Assembly: GCF_900100395.1 (NCBI RefSeq)
Contig: NZ_FNFB01000008.1
Location: forward strand, 2,071 to 66,070
DNA: 64,000 nt
Direction of reading: 5' to 3'
Source: Nonomuraea maritima
GTDB taxonomy: Bacteria > Actinomycetota > Actinomycetes > Streptosporangiales > Streptosporangiaceae
Shown: positions 38,748 to 46,485 of the stretch, in pieces
Position numbering within the stretch: the stretch's first letter is position 1
How the letters are laid out: every line of letters starts with the position of its first letter
Program-made: the position numbers and the translations under genes
The notes under the pieces: model-generated
Database searches by the model: none
Told to the model about the DNA's origin: nothing
Seen by the model: only the letters and a program-made list of their open reading frames with translations

Positions 38748-38786
38748 CGAAGGGGCCCCGGGCATCTCCCGCCCGGGGCCCCTTCG
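38748..38786. terminator. Bidirectional terminator rbpA / amidohydrolase
   Basis: CGAAGGGGCCCCGGGC pairs with GCCCGGGGCCCCTTCG (16 bp) around a 7-base loop, followed by CCTTTTCC on the plus strand. Sits between convergent genes. Confidence 0.88.
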
Positions 38787-38795
38787 CCTTTTCCG

Positions 38796-40397
38796 TCAGC
38801 TGCGCTCGTACACCGGCGAGCCGTCCACGAACGTCATCCGTACGCGGGTCGTCCAGATGTCGGCGGGCGGCAGGTCGAACGGGTCACGGTCGAGCACGAC
38901 CAGGTCGGCCGGGCGGCCCGGCTCGATCACGCCGGCCGGTGAGTCGTTGATCCAGGCTGATCCGGCCGTGTACGCGGTGAGGGCGTCGACCAGACCGATG
39001 CGCTGGCCAGGCAGGAACGGCGTCTGCGCGGTCGGGTAGCCGGCGTGCACCGACCCGCCCGGCTCGGTGCGGTTGACGGCGACGTGGATGCCCTGCAGCG
39101 GGTCGGCGTCGGAGACCGGCCAGTCGCTGCCGGCACAGAAGCGGGTGCCGTGGTCGAGCAGGTCCTTGAACGGGTACTGCCACGACGAGCGCGGCTCGCC
39201 GAGGTAGGGCAGGGTCAGCTCGTCCATCTGGGCGTGGTGGGTGGCCCACAGCGGCTGCAGGTTGGCCGTGACGCCGAGCGCGGCGAAGCGCGGCACGTCG
39301 GACGGCTCGATGATCTGCAGGTGAGCGACGTGGTGCCGGTTGGTCGGATCGGTGCCCTCCAGGCTGTCGAGGGCCTCGCGGACGGCTCGTTCGCCGATGG
39401 CGTGGAAGTGCACCTGAAAGCCGTGCCGGTCGAGCGCGCCGACGTACTCCTTCAGCTTGCCGGGGTCGATGTACGACAGCCCCGTGCCCCCGCACAGGCA
39501 GTACGGCTCCAGCGTGGCCGCGGTGAAGTTCTCGGTGATGCCGTCCTGCATGATCTTGACCGAGGAGGCGCGGAAACGGTCGAGGCCCTCGGCGGAGGAC
39601 CGGCGGGCCACCAGGTCGTCGAGCTGCTCCAGGCCGCGCGTACGGTCCCACCACAGGGCGCCCACGACGCGCGCCCGCAGCCGCCCCGAGCGGGCCGCGG
39701 CCACGTAGGTGGGCAACTGGTCGTCCGAGCCGGCGTAGGAGCCCACGATGGCGTCCTGCCAGCCGGTGATGCCGAGCGAGAACAGGTGCCGCTGGGCGTC
39801 CTCCAGGGCGTCGTCGAGGTCCTGCGCGGTCGGGCGTGGGGTGAGCAGGCCGACCAGGTCCATCGCGCCCTCGTGCAGGACCCCGGTCGGGGTGCCGGTC
39901 CCGTCGCGCTCGATGCGGCCGTCGGCGGGGTCGGGGGTGTCCGCCGTGATGCCGGCTCGTTCGAGCGCGCGGGTGTTGACCCAGGCGGCGTGGTGGTCGC
40001 GCTGGATCAGGTAGACCGGGCGGTCGAGGAAGTCGAGCTGTTCGCGGTGGGGGAGCCCGCCGGGGAACGCCGACATGTCCCAGCCGCCGCCGTCGATCCA
40101 CTCTTTATCGGGGTTTCTCGCGGCGTAGTCTGCGATCTTTTCTCTATAGGCATCCAGGCCGAAAACCTCGGACAAATCGCACTTCGCGCGTTCGAGGCCG
40201 GCCTGTACGGGGTGGACGTGCGCGTCCGTGAACCCGGGGACGAGCAGGCCCCCGTCGAGGTCGACCGTCTCGTGGGACTCTCGCGCGAGATCCCCCTCCG
40301 GGCCCACGGCGGTGATCACACCGTCTCTCACCAGCACGGACTCGGCCAGGACCCCCTTCGGGGTGAAGACACGGCCCCCTCGGAAGAGGATGTTCAT
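38796..40397 (-). CDS. Amidohydrolase family protein (YtcJ-like)
   Basis: 533 residues from the ATG at 40397, preceded by AAGGAAG. Metal-dependent amidohydrolase of the COG1574/YtcJ group: N-terminal LFRGGRVFTPKG, metal site DAHVHP near 59-64, WIDGGGWD, QRDHHAAWVN, carboxylated-lysine region SVKIMQDGITENFTAA near 280, HFHAIGERAV near 331 and the aspartate in FCAGSDWPVSDADP near 440. Hydrolyses an amide of unknown identity; no signal peptide. Monocistronic, divergent from the ACT-GNAT gene. Confidence 0.88.
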   Translation of the reverse strand: MNILFRGGRVFTPKGVLAESVLVRDGVITAVGPEGDLARESHETVDLDGGLLVPGFTDAHVHPVQAGLERAKCDLSEVFGLDAYREKIADYAARNPDKEWIDGGGWDMSAFPGGLPHREQLDFLDRPVYLIQRDHHAAWVNTRALERAGITADTPDPADGRIERDGTGTPTGVLHEGAMDLVGLLTPRPTAQDLDDALEDAQRHLFSLGITGWQDAIVGSYAGSDDQLPTYVAAARSGRLRARVVGALWWDRTRGLEQLDDLVARRSSAEGLDRFRASSVKIMQDGITENFTAATLEPYCLCGGTGLSYIDPGKLKEYVGALDRHGFQVHFHAIGERAVREALDSLEGTDPTNRHHVAHLQIIEPSDVPRFAALGVTANLQPLWATHHAQMDELTLPYLGEPRSSWQYPFKDLLDHGTRFCAGSDWPVSDADPLQGIHVAVNRTEPGGSVHAGYPTAQTPFLPGQRIGLVDALTAYTAGSAWINDSPAGVIEPGRPADLVVLDRDPFDLPPADIWTTRVRMTFVDGSPVYERS

Positions 40398-40606
40398 GAG
40401 GGTCTTCCTTTCTCGATCGGTCCATCTTCGCGTGCCCGCCACCATGAGGTGTCGGTGGGCGGCCGTAGCGGAGGGCGCGCTCGGGCGCGACGCTGCGTGG
40501 TGCTATGTCGCCGTATTAACGGATAAATCGAACTATCTCGTGATGAACTACGCGATGAAACACTTCGTTAGCGGTCGTGTAACAGCTGTCCTGCATGCTC
40601 TCTGCC

Positions 40607-41629
40607 ATGGGTTTCCTGCGCATCCGCACCACGGTGGACGAGCGGCCCGGCCGGCTGGCCTCGCTGGCCTCGGCCCTGGCCGACAGAGGCGGCAACATCC
40701 TCGGACTGAGCGTCCAGTCCGACCCCGACGGCACGGTCGACGAGTTCGTCGCCGACATCCCCGCCACTCCTGAGACCGTGCGCGAGGCCCTGGAGGCGGC
40801 GGGCGGCCGCCGTGTCCAGGTCGTCCCCGCCACCGCGCACGAGCTGACCGACGAGCCCACCAGGGCGCTGCTGCTGGCGTCCCGGCTGCGCGCGATGCCG
40901 TGGCGGCTGCCGGAGCTGCTGGCCGAGCTGCTGCGCGCGGACGACGCCCGTTGGATCTACGGCGACTCCGTGAGCGACCTCCCCGACCCGACCTTGCTGA
41001 TCGTGCCGGTGGCCGCGCGGCGCGCGGTGCGGCTGCGCCGTTCCGGCCTGCCCTTCACGCTGACCGAGGCGGCCAGGGCTGCCTCGTTCGTCCGGCTCGC
41101 CCAGCCCGCGTCCGAGCCGGTGGGCAACGAGCGCGAGGTCAAGCTCCGCGACGACACGAAGGTCACCGTGCGCCCGCTCACCTCCATCTACCGCGAGGCC
41201 GTGCGCGACCTGCACGACAGGTGCTCGCCGGAGTCGCGCAGGTTCCGCTACTTCACCGCCATGCCGGCGCTGCCGCCCCGCACGTTCGACCGGCTGTGCG
41301 ACCGGAGCAAGGGGTACTCGATGGTGGCCGGGCACGACGGGCAGGTCGTCGCGATGGCGAACCTGCTCTACACCCCCGACCCGGGCGTCGCGGAGATCGG
41401 CCTGCTCATCGAGGACGGCTGGCAGGGGCGCGGTCTGGGCGTGGCGATGGCCCGGATGCTCGTCGGCGTGGCACGCGACCTGGGCTGCGCCGAGATCAGA
41501 GCGACCCTGCTGTCGGACAACCAGAGGATGCGCAGGCTGCTGCTGTCGCTGGGCGCCACGCTCGCCTACACCGAGGACCCGGGGGTCATGGAGGCGCGGC
41601 TGCCGGTCGCGACGATGGCGTCGGCCTAG
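40607..41629 (+). CDS. ACT-GNAT fusion acetyltransferase
   Basis: 340 residues from ATG 40607. N-terminal ACT domain (1 to about 70; LRIRTTVDERPGRLASLASALADRGGNILGL), a helical linker with AmPatA-like middle part, and a C-terminal GNAT domain (about 180-330; VTVRPLTSIYREAVRDL, IGLLIEDGWQGRGLGVAMARML with the acetyl-CoA Q/R-x2-G-x-G/A loop). Such ACT-GNAT proteins in actinomycetes are described as lysine acetyltransferases regulated by amino acids; targets there include metabolic enzymes. It should be cytoplasmic. The 3' end overlaps the convergent Clp-N gene by 4 bases. Confidence 0.87.
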   Translation: MGFLRIRTTVDERPGRLASLASALADRGGNILGLSVQSDPDGTVDEFVADIPATPETVREALEAAGGRRVQVVPATAHELTDEPTRALLLASRLRAMPWRLPELLAELLRADDARWIYGDSVSDLPDPTLLIVPVAARRAVRLRRSGLPFTLTEAARAASFVRLAQPASEPVGNEREVKLRDDTKVTVRPLTSIYREAVRDLHDRCSPESRRFRYFTAMPALPPRTFDRLCDRSKGYSMVAGHDGQVVAMANLLYTPDPGVAEIGLLIEDGWQGRGLGVAMARMLVGVARDLGCAEIRATLLSDNQRMRRLLLSLGATLAYTEDPGVMEARLPVATMASA

Positions 41630-42216
41630 GCGTTCTCCGAGGCGTTCTCCGCCTCGGGCGGCTCCTCCCGTGCGATGCCGAGGTGGCGTTCGATGCGTTC
41701 GAGGCTCTCCTCGATCCGCGCGAGCCTCTCGCCGATCTGTGCCGCCCCCAGGTGGAACATCTCGCTGTGGCGCTCCTTGGAGCCGCGGCCCACGCGGTCG
41801 AGCACCTGCTGGCGCACGTCGACGAGATCCGCACCCGCGTTCGTCATCGCCAGGGCCGCGAGGCCCTCGCCCTCCCGGATGAGACCCAGCAGGATGTGCT
41901 CGGTGCCGATGTAGTCGTGCCGCAGCTGCAGTGCCTCGCGCAGCGACAGCTCCAGCACCTTCTTGGCCCGCGGGGTGAACGGGATGTGCGCGTCGGAGGT
42001 CTTCTGGCCCCGGCCCACCTCGCGTTCGACGAACGCGCGTATGCGGGCGAGCTCCAGCCCGCAGCCGTCGAGCACCAGGGCGGCCAGCCCTTCGCCCTCG
42101 CGGAGCAGGCCGAGCAGGATGTGCTCGGTGCCGATGTAGTCGTGGTGCAGTGTCCGCGCCTCCTCCTGGGCGAGGACGACGACCCTGCGGGCGCGGTCGG
42201 TGAAGCGCTCGAACAC
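41626..42216 (-). CDS. Clp repeat (Clp-N) domain protein without ATPase
   Basis: 196 residues from GTG 42216 with GGAGG upstream. Two Clp-N repeats of about 65 residues, each with HHDYIGTEHILLGLLREGEG or HDYIGTEHILLGLIREGEG, separated by KTSDAHIPFTPRAKKVLE. These are the substrate/adaptor-binding N-domains of ClpC/ClpA; no AAA module follows. The last 45 residues are a charged helix (GERLARIEESLERIERHLG). Possibly a substrate-docking adaptor or decoy for the Clp protease, as proposed for similar ClpN-only proteins. Confidence 0.88.
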   Translation of the reverse strand: MFERFTDRARRVVVLAQEEARTLHHDYIGTEHILLGLLREGEGLAALVLDGCGLELARIRAFVEREVGRGQKTSDAHIPFTPRAKKVLELSLREALQLRHDYIGTEHILLGLIREGEGLAALAMTNAGADLVDVRQQVLDRVGRGSKERHSEMFHLGAAQIGERLARIEESLERIERHLGIAREEPPEAENASENA

Positions 42217-42277
42217 GGGAGGCCTCCGTTCAGCTGGGGCTCTCTCCACTATGCGCTACAAACCCGCGGATGCGGGG

Positions 42278-42283
42278 TATTTG
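42278..42283 (+). promoter_or_regulatory. Probable -10 element (leaderless) for the 42290 gene
   Basis: TATTTG ends 6 bases before GTG 42290; there is no ribosome site between them. Confidence 0.45.
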
Positions 42284-42289
42284 TCCTGT

Positions 42290-43054
42290 GTGGATCTTGA
42301 CGAGGTGGCGGACCGCCTCTACGCGCTGCCGCCGTCCGAGTTCACCGCCGCACGCGCGGCCGAGGCCCGCGCGGCCAAGGAAGCCGGTGACGTACGGCTC
42401 TCCCGCGAGATCGCGAAGCTCCGCAAGCCCACGGTGTCGGCCTGGGCGGTGAACCGCCTCGCCCGCGAGCACCCCGGCGACCTCGCCGAACTCATCGACG
42501 TGGGGCGACGGCTGCGCGCGGCATGGGAGGAGCAGGACGCCGCTCGGCTGGCCGAACTGGCCCAGCTCCGCAGCGAGGTCACCGCCCGGGTGGGCCGGCT
42601 GGCCCGGAGGGGCGGTGACGTGTCGCCCGCGGCCGGCACGGAGGTGGACCAAACCCTCGACGCCGCCGTCGTGGACGCGGAGGCGGCCGCGGAGGTCCGC
42701 CGTGGCCGCCTGGTCAAGCCTCTGCACTACAGCGGCTTCGCCCCGGCCCCCGTACCGCGAGAACGTCCCGCTCGGAAGCCGAGGGAGAGCGGCGCGGCGG
42801 GCGGCGGGGAGGACGAGGCGCGGCGGCGCGAGGAGGGCAGGAAAGCGAAAGCCCGCGCGGAGGCGGAGGCCGCGCACCGTGAATGGCTGGAGGCGCTGGA
42901 GGCGGCTCAACGCGAGCACGACGAGCGCGCCGAGAAGGTCGCGCGGCTGGAGCGGAAGCTGGACAAGGCGCGCGGGAAACTCGCCGAGGTCGCCCAGCGG
43001 CTCGACGTGGCGCGCCGCGAGGAACGGCAGGCCCGTCGGCGCCTCGACCGCTAG
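42290..43054 (+). CDS. Conserved actinobacterial coiled-coil protein, function unknown
   Basis: 254 residues from GTG 42290 (VDLDEVADRLYALPPSEFTAAR); ATG 42251 would add 13 unconserved residues. N-terminal about 100 residues contain a conserved-looking stretch (EIAKLRKPTVSAWAVNRLAREHP). From about 165 it becomes a Lys/Arg/Glu/Ala coiled coil (EEGRKAKARAEAEAAHREWLEAL to the end). No catalytic motif, membrane helix or signal peptide. Similar start sequences are common in actinomycete hypothetical proteins. Divergent from the Clp-N gene; any connection is speculation. Confidence 0.8.
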   Translation: MDLDEVADRLYALPPSEFTAARAAEARAAKEAGDVRLSREIAKLRKPTVSAWAVNRLAREHPGDLAELIDVGRRLRAAWEEQDAARLAELAQLRSEVTARVGRLARRGGDVSPAAGTEVDQTLDAAVVDAEAAAEVRRGRLVKPLHYSGFAPAPVPRERPARKPRESGAAGGGEDEARRREEGRKAKARAEAEAAHREWLEALEAAQREHDERAEKVARLERKLDKARGKLAEVAQRLDVARREERQARRRLDR

Positions 43055-43121
43055 TACGCCAGTCCGGTTTCGCGATCTTGCGTCGGGCCCGACCGGGAAC
43101 GGGTACGGCCATCGGGTTCAG

Positions 43122-43190
43122 ATGAACCGGCTGAACGAGCACTACGGCGGCGACGGAGTCCTGCTCGACCTGGTCGCGCAGGGTGCGGAC
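43122..43190 (+). pseudogene. Probable N-terminal remnant of a CGNR zinc-finger gene
   Basis: Frame 3 reads MNRLNEHYGGDGVLLDLVAQ, resembling the start of CGNR/ABATE-domain regulators. The C-terminal part of such a gene lies in a different frame from about 43300. The total span 43122-43696 equals the usual size of about 190 residues. Confidence 0.4.
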
Positions 43191-43207
43191 ATGTCCGGAC
43201 TGCCGAC

Positions 43208-43696
43208 GTGCCCGTCGCGCCGGGTCACAGAGCGAGCAGGATGCGGCCGAAGGGGCCGTCCTCGGCCAGGAGGCGCTGCGCCTCGGAAGCCTTCTCCAGC
43301 GACTGCGAGGCGCTGCGGGATCTGAGATGGGCTCTCCACAGGCTGCTCTCCGATCAGAGCGACGGCGCCGAGGCCGTGTCCGCGCAGGTACTGGCCGCCC
43401 TTCCCGCGCTGTCCGTCTCGATGCGGGTCGACGACCGTGGCACCGTCGTCGCAGAACCTTCGGGTACCGGATGGCGGAGGGTCGCATCGCTCGTGCTGAT
43501 CGAGTGCCTCCAGGCCCAGCAGACGGACCAGCGGCGGCGACTGAAGATATGCCGCAACGAGCGCTGCCCGTGTGCGTTCTACGACCGTTCACGCAACAAC
43601 AGCGGCGTCCGGCGCGACGTACGGTACTGCGGCAACGCCGTGAACCTGCGCGCCCACCGCGCCCGTAAGCGGGAACAGGCCGCCTCCGGCGAGTGA
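43208..43696 (+). CDS. CGNR zinc-finger protein, 5' part rearranged (likely broken)
   Basis: From about 43301 the frame encodes DCEALRDLRWALHRLLSD and a CGNR zinc finger CRNERCPCAFYDRSR, then NNSGVRRDVRYCGNAVNLRA and HRARKRE, a probable DNA-binding element of small actinobacterial regulators. The first about 31 residues from ATG 43208 are not family-like and lie over oxidoreductase debris on the other strand, so the ORF start is probably artefactual and the gene may be a pseudogene. No clear ribosome site precedes 43208. Confidence 0.6.
   Translation: MPVAPGHRASRMRPKGPSSARRRCASEAFSSDCEALRDLRWALHRLLSDQSDGAEAVSAQVLAALPALSVSMRVDDRGTVVAEPSGTGWRRVASLVLIECLQAQQTDQRRRLKICRNERCPCAFYDRSRNNSGVRRDVRYCGNAVNLRAHRARKREQAASGE
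43225..43303 (-). pseudogene. Remnant of a quinone-oxidoreductase/zinc-alcohol dehydrogenase C-terminus
   Basis: The minus strand reads LEKASEAQRLLAEDGPFGRI then LLAL and TGA at 43225-43227. This is how many medium-chain dehydrogenase/quinone oxidoreductase proteins end (A-EAHRLLE-G-FGKIVL). No upstream part of such a gene is present, so it is a fragment caught inside the CGNR locus. Confidence 0.55.
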
Positions 43697-43710
43697 CCCT
43701 CAACGGGCGC

Positions 43711-44571
43711 CTACCGGCCGAGCTTGTACTCCCTGAGTGTGCGGACAGCCGGGTGGATCGGCTGATGAGGTCGGTCTGGACGGATCGCGGAACCGGGCTG
43801 GAGTACTAGCCGGTCAGGTCGGCGCGGGTGGCGTACGCCAGGTAGGCGCAGACCGGGAAACCCCTCCGGCACGTACGGCGCGGCCAGGCGCACATAGTGG
43901 GCCCTGACGCGGTCGGCCGCCTCGGGAGGCAGGGTGGCGAGCGCTCGGCCGAGCCTGGGGCCGCCGGTCTCGACGACGTCGGTCCACCAGGCGGCGGGGT
44001 CGACCTGGTGACGCCACCTGACCGTGTCGACGGCCACGTCGGTGAACCCCGCCTCGGCCAGCAGCACGGTGAAGCGGGCAGGCGTGTCGTGGGCGGCGAA
44101 CGGCCGCGGCGCCGGGTCGTAGGGGACGCCGGCGGCGGCGATGGCCTCGGCGAACACGTCGGTGGCCGTCAGGTCGCCGGGCTTCCACCAGGTCAGCGCG
44201 AGCGAGCCGCCGGGACGCAGCACGCGCCGGAACGCGCGCAGCGTCCCGATGGTGTCGGGCACGTGGTTGATGACGAAGTTGCCGGCCACGGCGTCGAACC
44301 CGCCGTCCTCGAACGGCAGCTCGGGCAGCGTCGCCTGCCGGATGGTGGCGTACGGGTGGCGGCGGGCGGTGAGTTCGAGCATGGCGGGGTCGGCGTCGAC
44401 GGCGGTGACCTCCGCGCCGAGGGCGAGCGCCGCCGCGGTGACGACGCCGGTGCCGCAGCCGGCGTCGAGCAGGCGCCGGGCGCGGATCTCGCAGGCGGGG
44501 GCGAGCAGGGGGGCGACCGTGTGGGCGGTGAGGCAGGCGAAGCCGCGGTCGTACGCTTCGGCGTTGGTCAC
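43711..44571 (-). CDS. Class I SAM-dependent methyltransferase, C-terminal frameshift
   Basis: 286 residues. Rossmann motifs: LLDAGCGTGVVTAAALALGAEVTAVDAD near 34-60, ATLPELPFEDGGFDAV near 79, and NFVINHVPDT. UbiE/BioC-like; substrate unknown. After PYVPEGFP (about residue 238) the protein reads GLRLPGVRHPRRP, but the +1 frame from the same place reads VCAYLAYATRADLTG and stops at 43806-43808, a typical end for this family. One extra base in the run at 43853-43857 (GACCGGG) would explain it, so the true gene probably ends at 43806. Confidence 0.82.
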   Translation of the reverse strand: MTNAEAYDRGFACLTAHTVAPLLAPACEIRARRLLDAGCGTGVVTAAALALGAEVTAVDADPAMLELTARRHPYATIRQATLPELPFEDGGFDAVAGNFVINHVPDTIGTLRAFRRVLRPGGSLALTWWKPGDLTATDVFAEAIAAAGVPYDPAPRPFAAHDTPARFTVLLAEAGFTDVAVDTVRWRHQVDPAAWWTDVVETGGPRLGRALATLPPEAADRVRAHYVRLAAPYVPEGFPGLRLPGVRHPRRPDRLVLQPGSAIRPDRPHQPIHPAVRTLREYKLGR

Positions 44572-44671
44572 GCGCCTCAGCCTAGCGGAACGCCGTCAAG
44601 TTGACATTCTGATGTGAGATTCGAGCCGAAAGTCTGTCTTTCTGCGAAATACCGGCTTTATGGTCGTCGCC

Positions 44672-45688
44672 ATGACCACAGACCTCGATACCTTCATCGC
44701 GTCCCTGCCCAAGGTCGAACTGCACGTCCACCTGGTCGGCTCGGCCTCGATCGCCACCGTGCTCGAACTGGCGCGGCGCCACCCGGGCAGCGGGGTGCCG
44801 GCCACGGAGGAGGAGCTGCGCCGCTTCTACACCTTCCGCGACTTCCCGCACTTCGCCCGGGTGTACAGGGCGGTCAACGCGCTCGTACGCGAGCCCGAGG
44901 ATGTGGCGACACTGGTGCTCGGCCTGGCCCGTGACCTCGCCCCGCAGGGCGCCCGGTACGTGGAGCTGCAGGTCACGCCGTACGCGCACCACATCGTGGG
45001 CATGCCCGCGCGCGAGGTGACCGAGGCCCTCGACCTGGCCGCCCGCCGTTCGCTGGAGGAGCACGGGGTGGAGATGGCGTACATCTTCGACATTCCCGGC
45101 GAGTACGGCGAGGAGGCCGCGAAGGTGACGCTGGACCACGCTCTGGAAGAACCTCCCGCCACATTGGTAGGTTTCGGCATCGGAGGCATCGAACAGGAAC
45201 GTACGAAATATCGGGACGCGTTCCGATCGGCGTTCGCGGCGGCCCGCGCGGCCGGCCTGCACAGCGTCCCGCACGCCGGCGAGATGACCGGCCCCGAGAC
45301 GATGTGGGAGGTCATCGAGGAGTACGGCGCCGAGCGCATCGGCCACGGCATCGCCTGCCTGTCCGACCCCCGGCTGGTGGCCTACCTGCGGGAGACCCAG
45401 CTTCCCCTCGACGTGTGCCCCACCTCGAACGTGTGCACCGGCCAGATCGCCCGCATCGAGGACCACCCGCTGCCGCGCATGCTGGAGGAGGGCCTGTTCG
45501 TCACTCTCAACAGCGACGACCCGCCGATGTTCGCGACGACCCTGGCGGGGGAGTACCGCGTCGCGGCCGAGCACCTGAGGCTCGGCCGCGAGCAGTTGGC
45601 CCAGCTGGCGGCGAACGGCGTACGGGCGTCGTACCTACCGCAGGAGCGGAAGGACTCCCTCCTGGCGGAGATCGCACTCGCCCGATGA
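44672..45688 (+). CDS. Adenosine-deaminase-family enzyme
   Basis: 338 residues from ATG 44672 (ATG 44660 also in frame). TIM-barrel zinc deaminase: LPKVELHVHLVGSAS near 12-26, HSVPHAGEMTGPETM near 193 (His and catalytic Glu), ERIGHGIACL near 217, TSNVCTG near 247, and NSDDPPMFAT near 273. The first motif is HVHLVG where true adenosine deaminases have HxHLDG/EG. Some actinobacterial members of this branch (Streptomyces) deaminate 6-aminodeoxyfutalosine in menaquinone synthesis, so adenosine may not be the substrate. No other futalosine gene is in the window. Confidence 0.85.
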   Translation: MTTDLDTFIASLPKVELHVHLVGSASIATVLELARRHPGSGVPATEEELRRFYTFRDFPHFARVYRAVNALVREPEDVATLVLGLARDLAPQGARYVELQVTPYAHHIVGMPAREVTEALDLAARRSLEEHGVEMAYIFDIPGEYGEEAAKVTLDHALEEPPATLVGFGIGGIEQERTKYRDAFRSAFAAARAAGLHSVPHAGEMTGPETMWEVIEEYGAERIGHGIACLSDPRLVAYLRETQLPLDVCPTSNVCTGQIARIEDHPLPRMLEEGLFVTLNSDDPPMFATTLAGEYRVAAEHLRLGREQLAQLAANGVRASYLPQERKDSLLAEIALAR

Positions 45689-45705
45689 GCCGCCGGGCCG
45701 TGACG

Positions 45706-46485
45706 TCACGGGGACGCGATGCGGCCCAGTTCCGAGGGGATCTTGCCGGCGGCGGCACGGTCGAGCAGGAACAGCGTGCGGCTCCGGCCGCGCGCCCCGG
45801 CCGCGGGCACCTGGACGGGGCCCGAGTCGGACAGCGCGAGCCGCACCGCGGACGCCTTCTCCTCACCGGCGGCCACCACCCACACCTCGCGCGCCGCCTG
45901 GATGGTGGGCAGCGTCAGCGAGATGCGCGTGGGCGGAGGCTTGGGCGAGCCGTGCACGGCCACCACAGAACGGGTGTCGTAGAGCGCGGGCAGGCCCGGG
46001 AACAGCGACGCCACGTGCGCGTCGGGACCCATGCCGAGCAGCATCACGTCGAACTGCGGCACCGGCCCGTGATCCTCCGGCCGGGCCGCCTTGAGCAGCT
46101 CGGCGGCATAGGCGTCGGCGGACTCCTCGGCCGACAGGCCCGAGTCGGGGCCGCGCATGACGTGCACCCGCTCAGGGTCGACGTCCACGTGGTCGAGCAG
46201 GGCCTCACGGGCGCCGGTCTCGTTGCGTTCCGGGTCTCCGGTGGGGACGAAACGCTCGTCGCCCCACCAGATGTCCAGGTGCCGCCAGTCGACGGCGTCG
46301 CGCGCGGGGCTCGCCGCGATGGCCGCGAGCGTCGCGATGCCGACCGTGCCACCCGTCAGCACGATGGAGGCCGTGCCGGTGGCCGCCTGCACGTCGACCA
46401 GCCGGGTGATGATCCGCGCGGCGACGGCCTGAGCCAGGACGCCGGCGTCACGATGTACGACGATATGGGGAGTGGTCACGTTCAT
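45706..46485 (-). CDS. pgl: 6-phosphogluconolactonase
   Basis: 259 residues. DevB/Pgl type: LTGGTVGIATLAAI near 43, WWGDERFVPTGDPERN near 73-88, LLGMGPDAHVASLFPG near 149. Hydrolyses 6-phosphogluconolactone made by Zwf. Last gene of the pentose-phosphate operon; its start overlaps the opcA stop by 4 bases. Confidence 0.94.
   Translation of the reverse strand: MNVTTPHIVVHRDAGVLAQAVAARIITRLVDVQAATGTASIVLTGGTVGIATLAAIAASPARDAVDWRHLDIWWGDERFVPTGDPERNETGAREALLDHVDVDPERVHVMRGPDSGLSAEESADAYAAELLKAARPEDHGPVPQFDVMLLGMGPDAHVASLFPGLPALYDTRSVVAVHGSPKPPPTRISLTLPTIQAAREVWVVAAGEEKASAVRLALSDSGPVQVPAAGARGRSRTLFLLDRAAAGKIPSELGRIASP

Noticed and set aside
45698..45711. CCGTGACGTCACGG palindrome at the add/pgl junction as an operator
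   Set aside because: It lies over the 3' ends of two convergent genes, overlapping the pgl stop codon, so promoter control is unlikely; too short to call a terminator.
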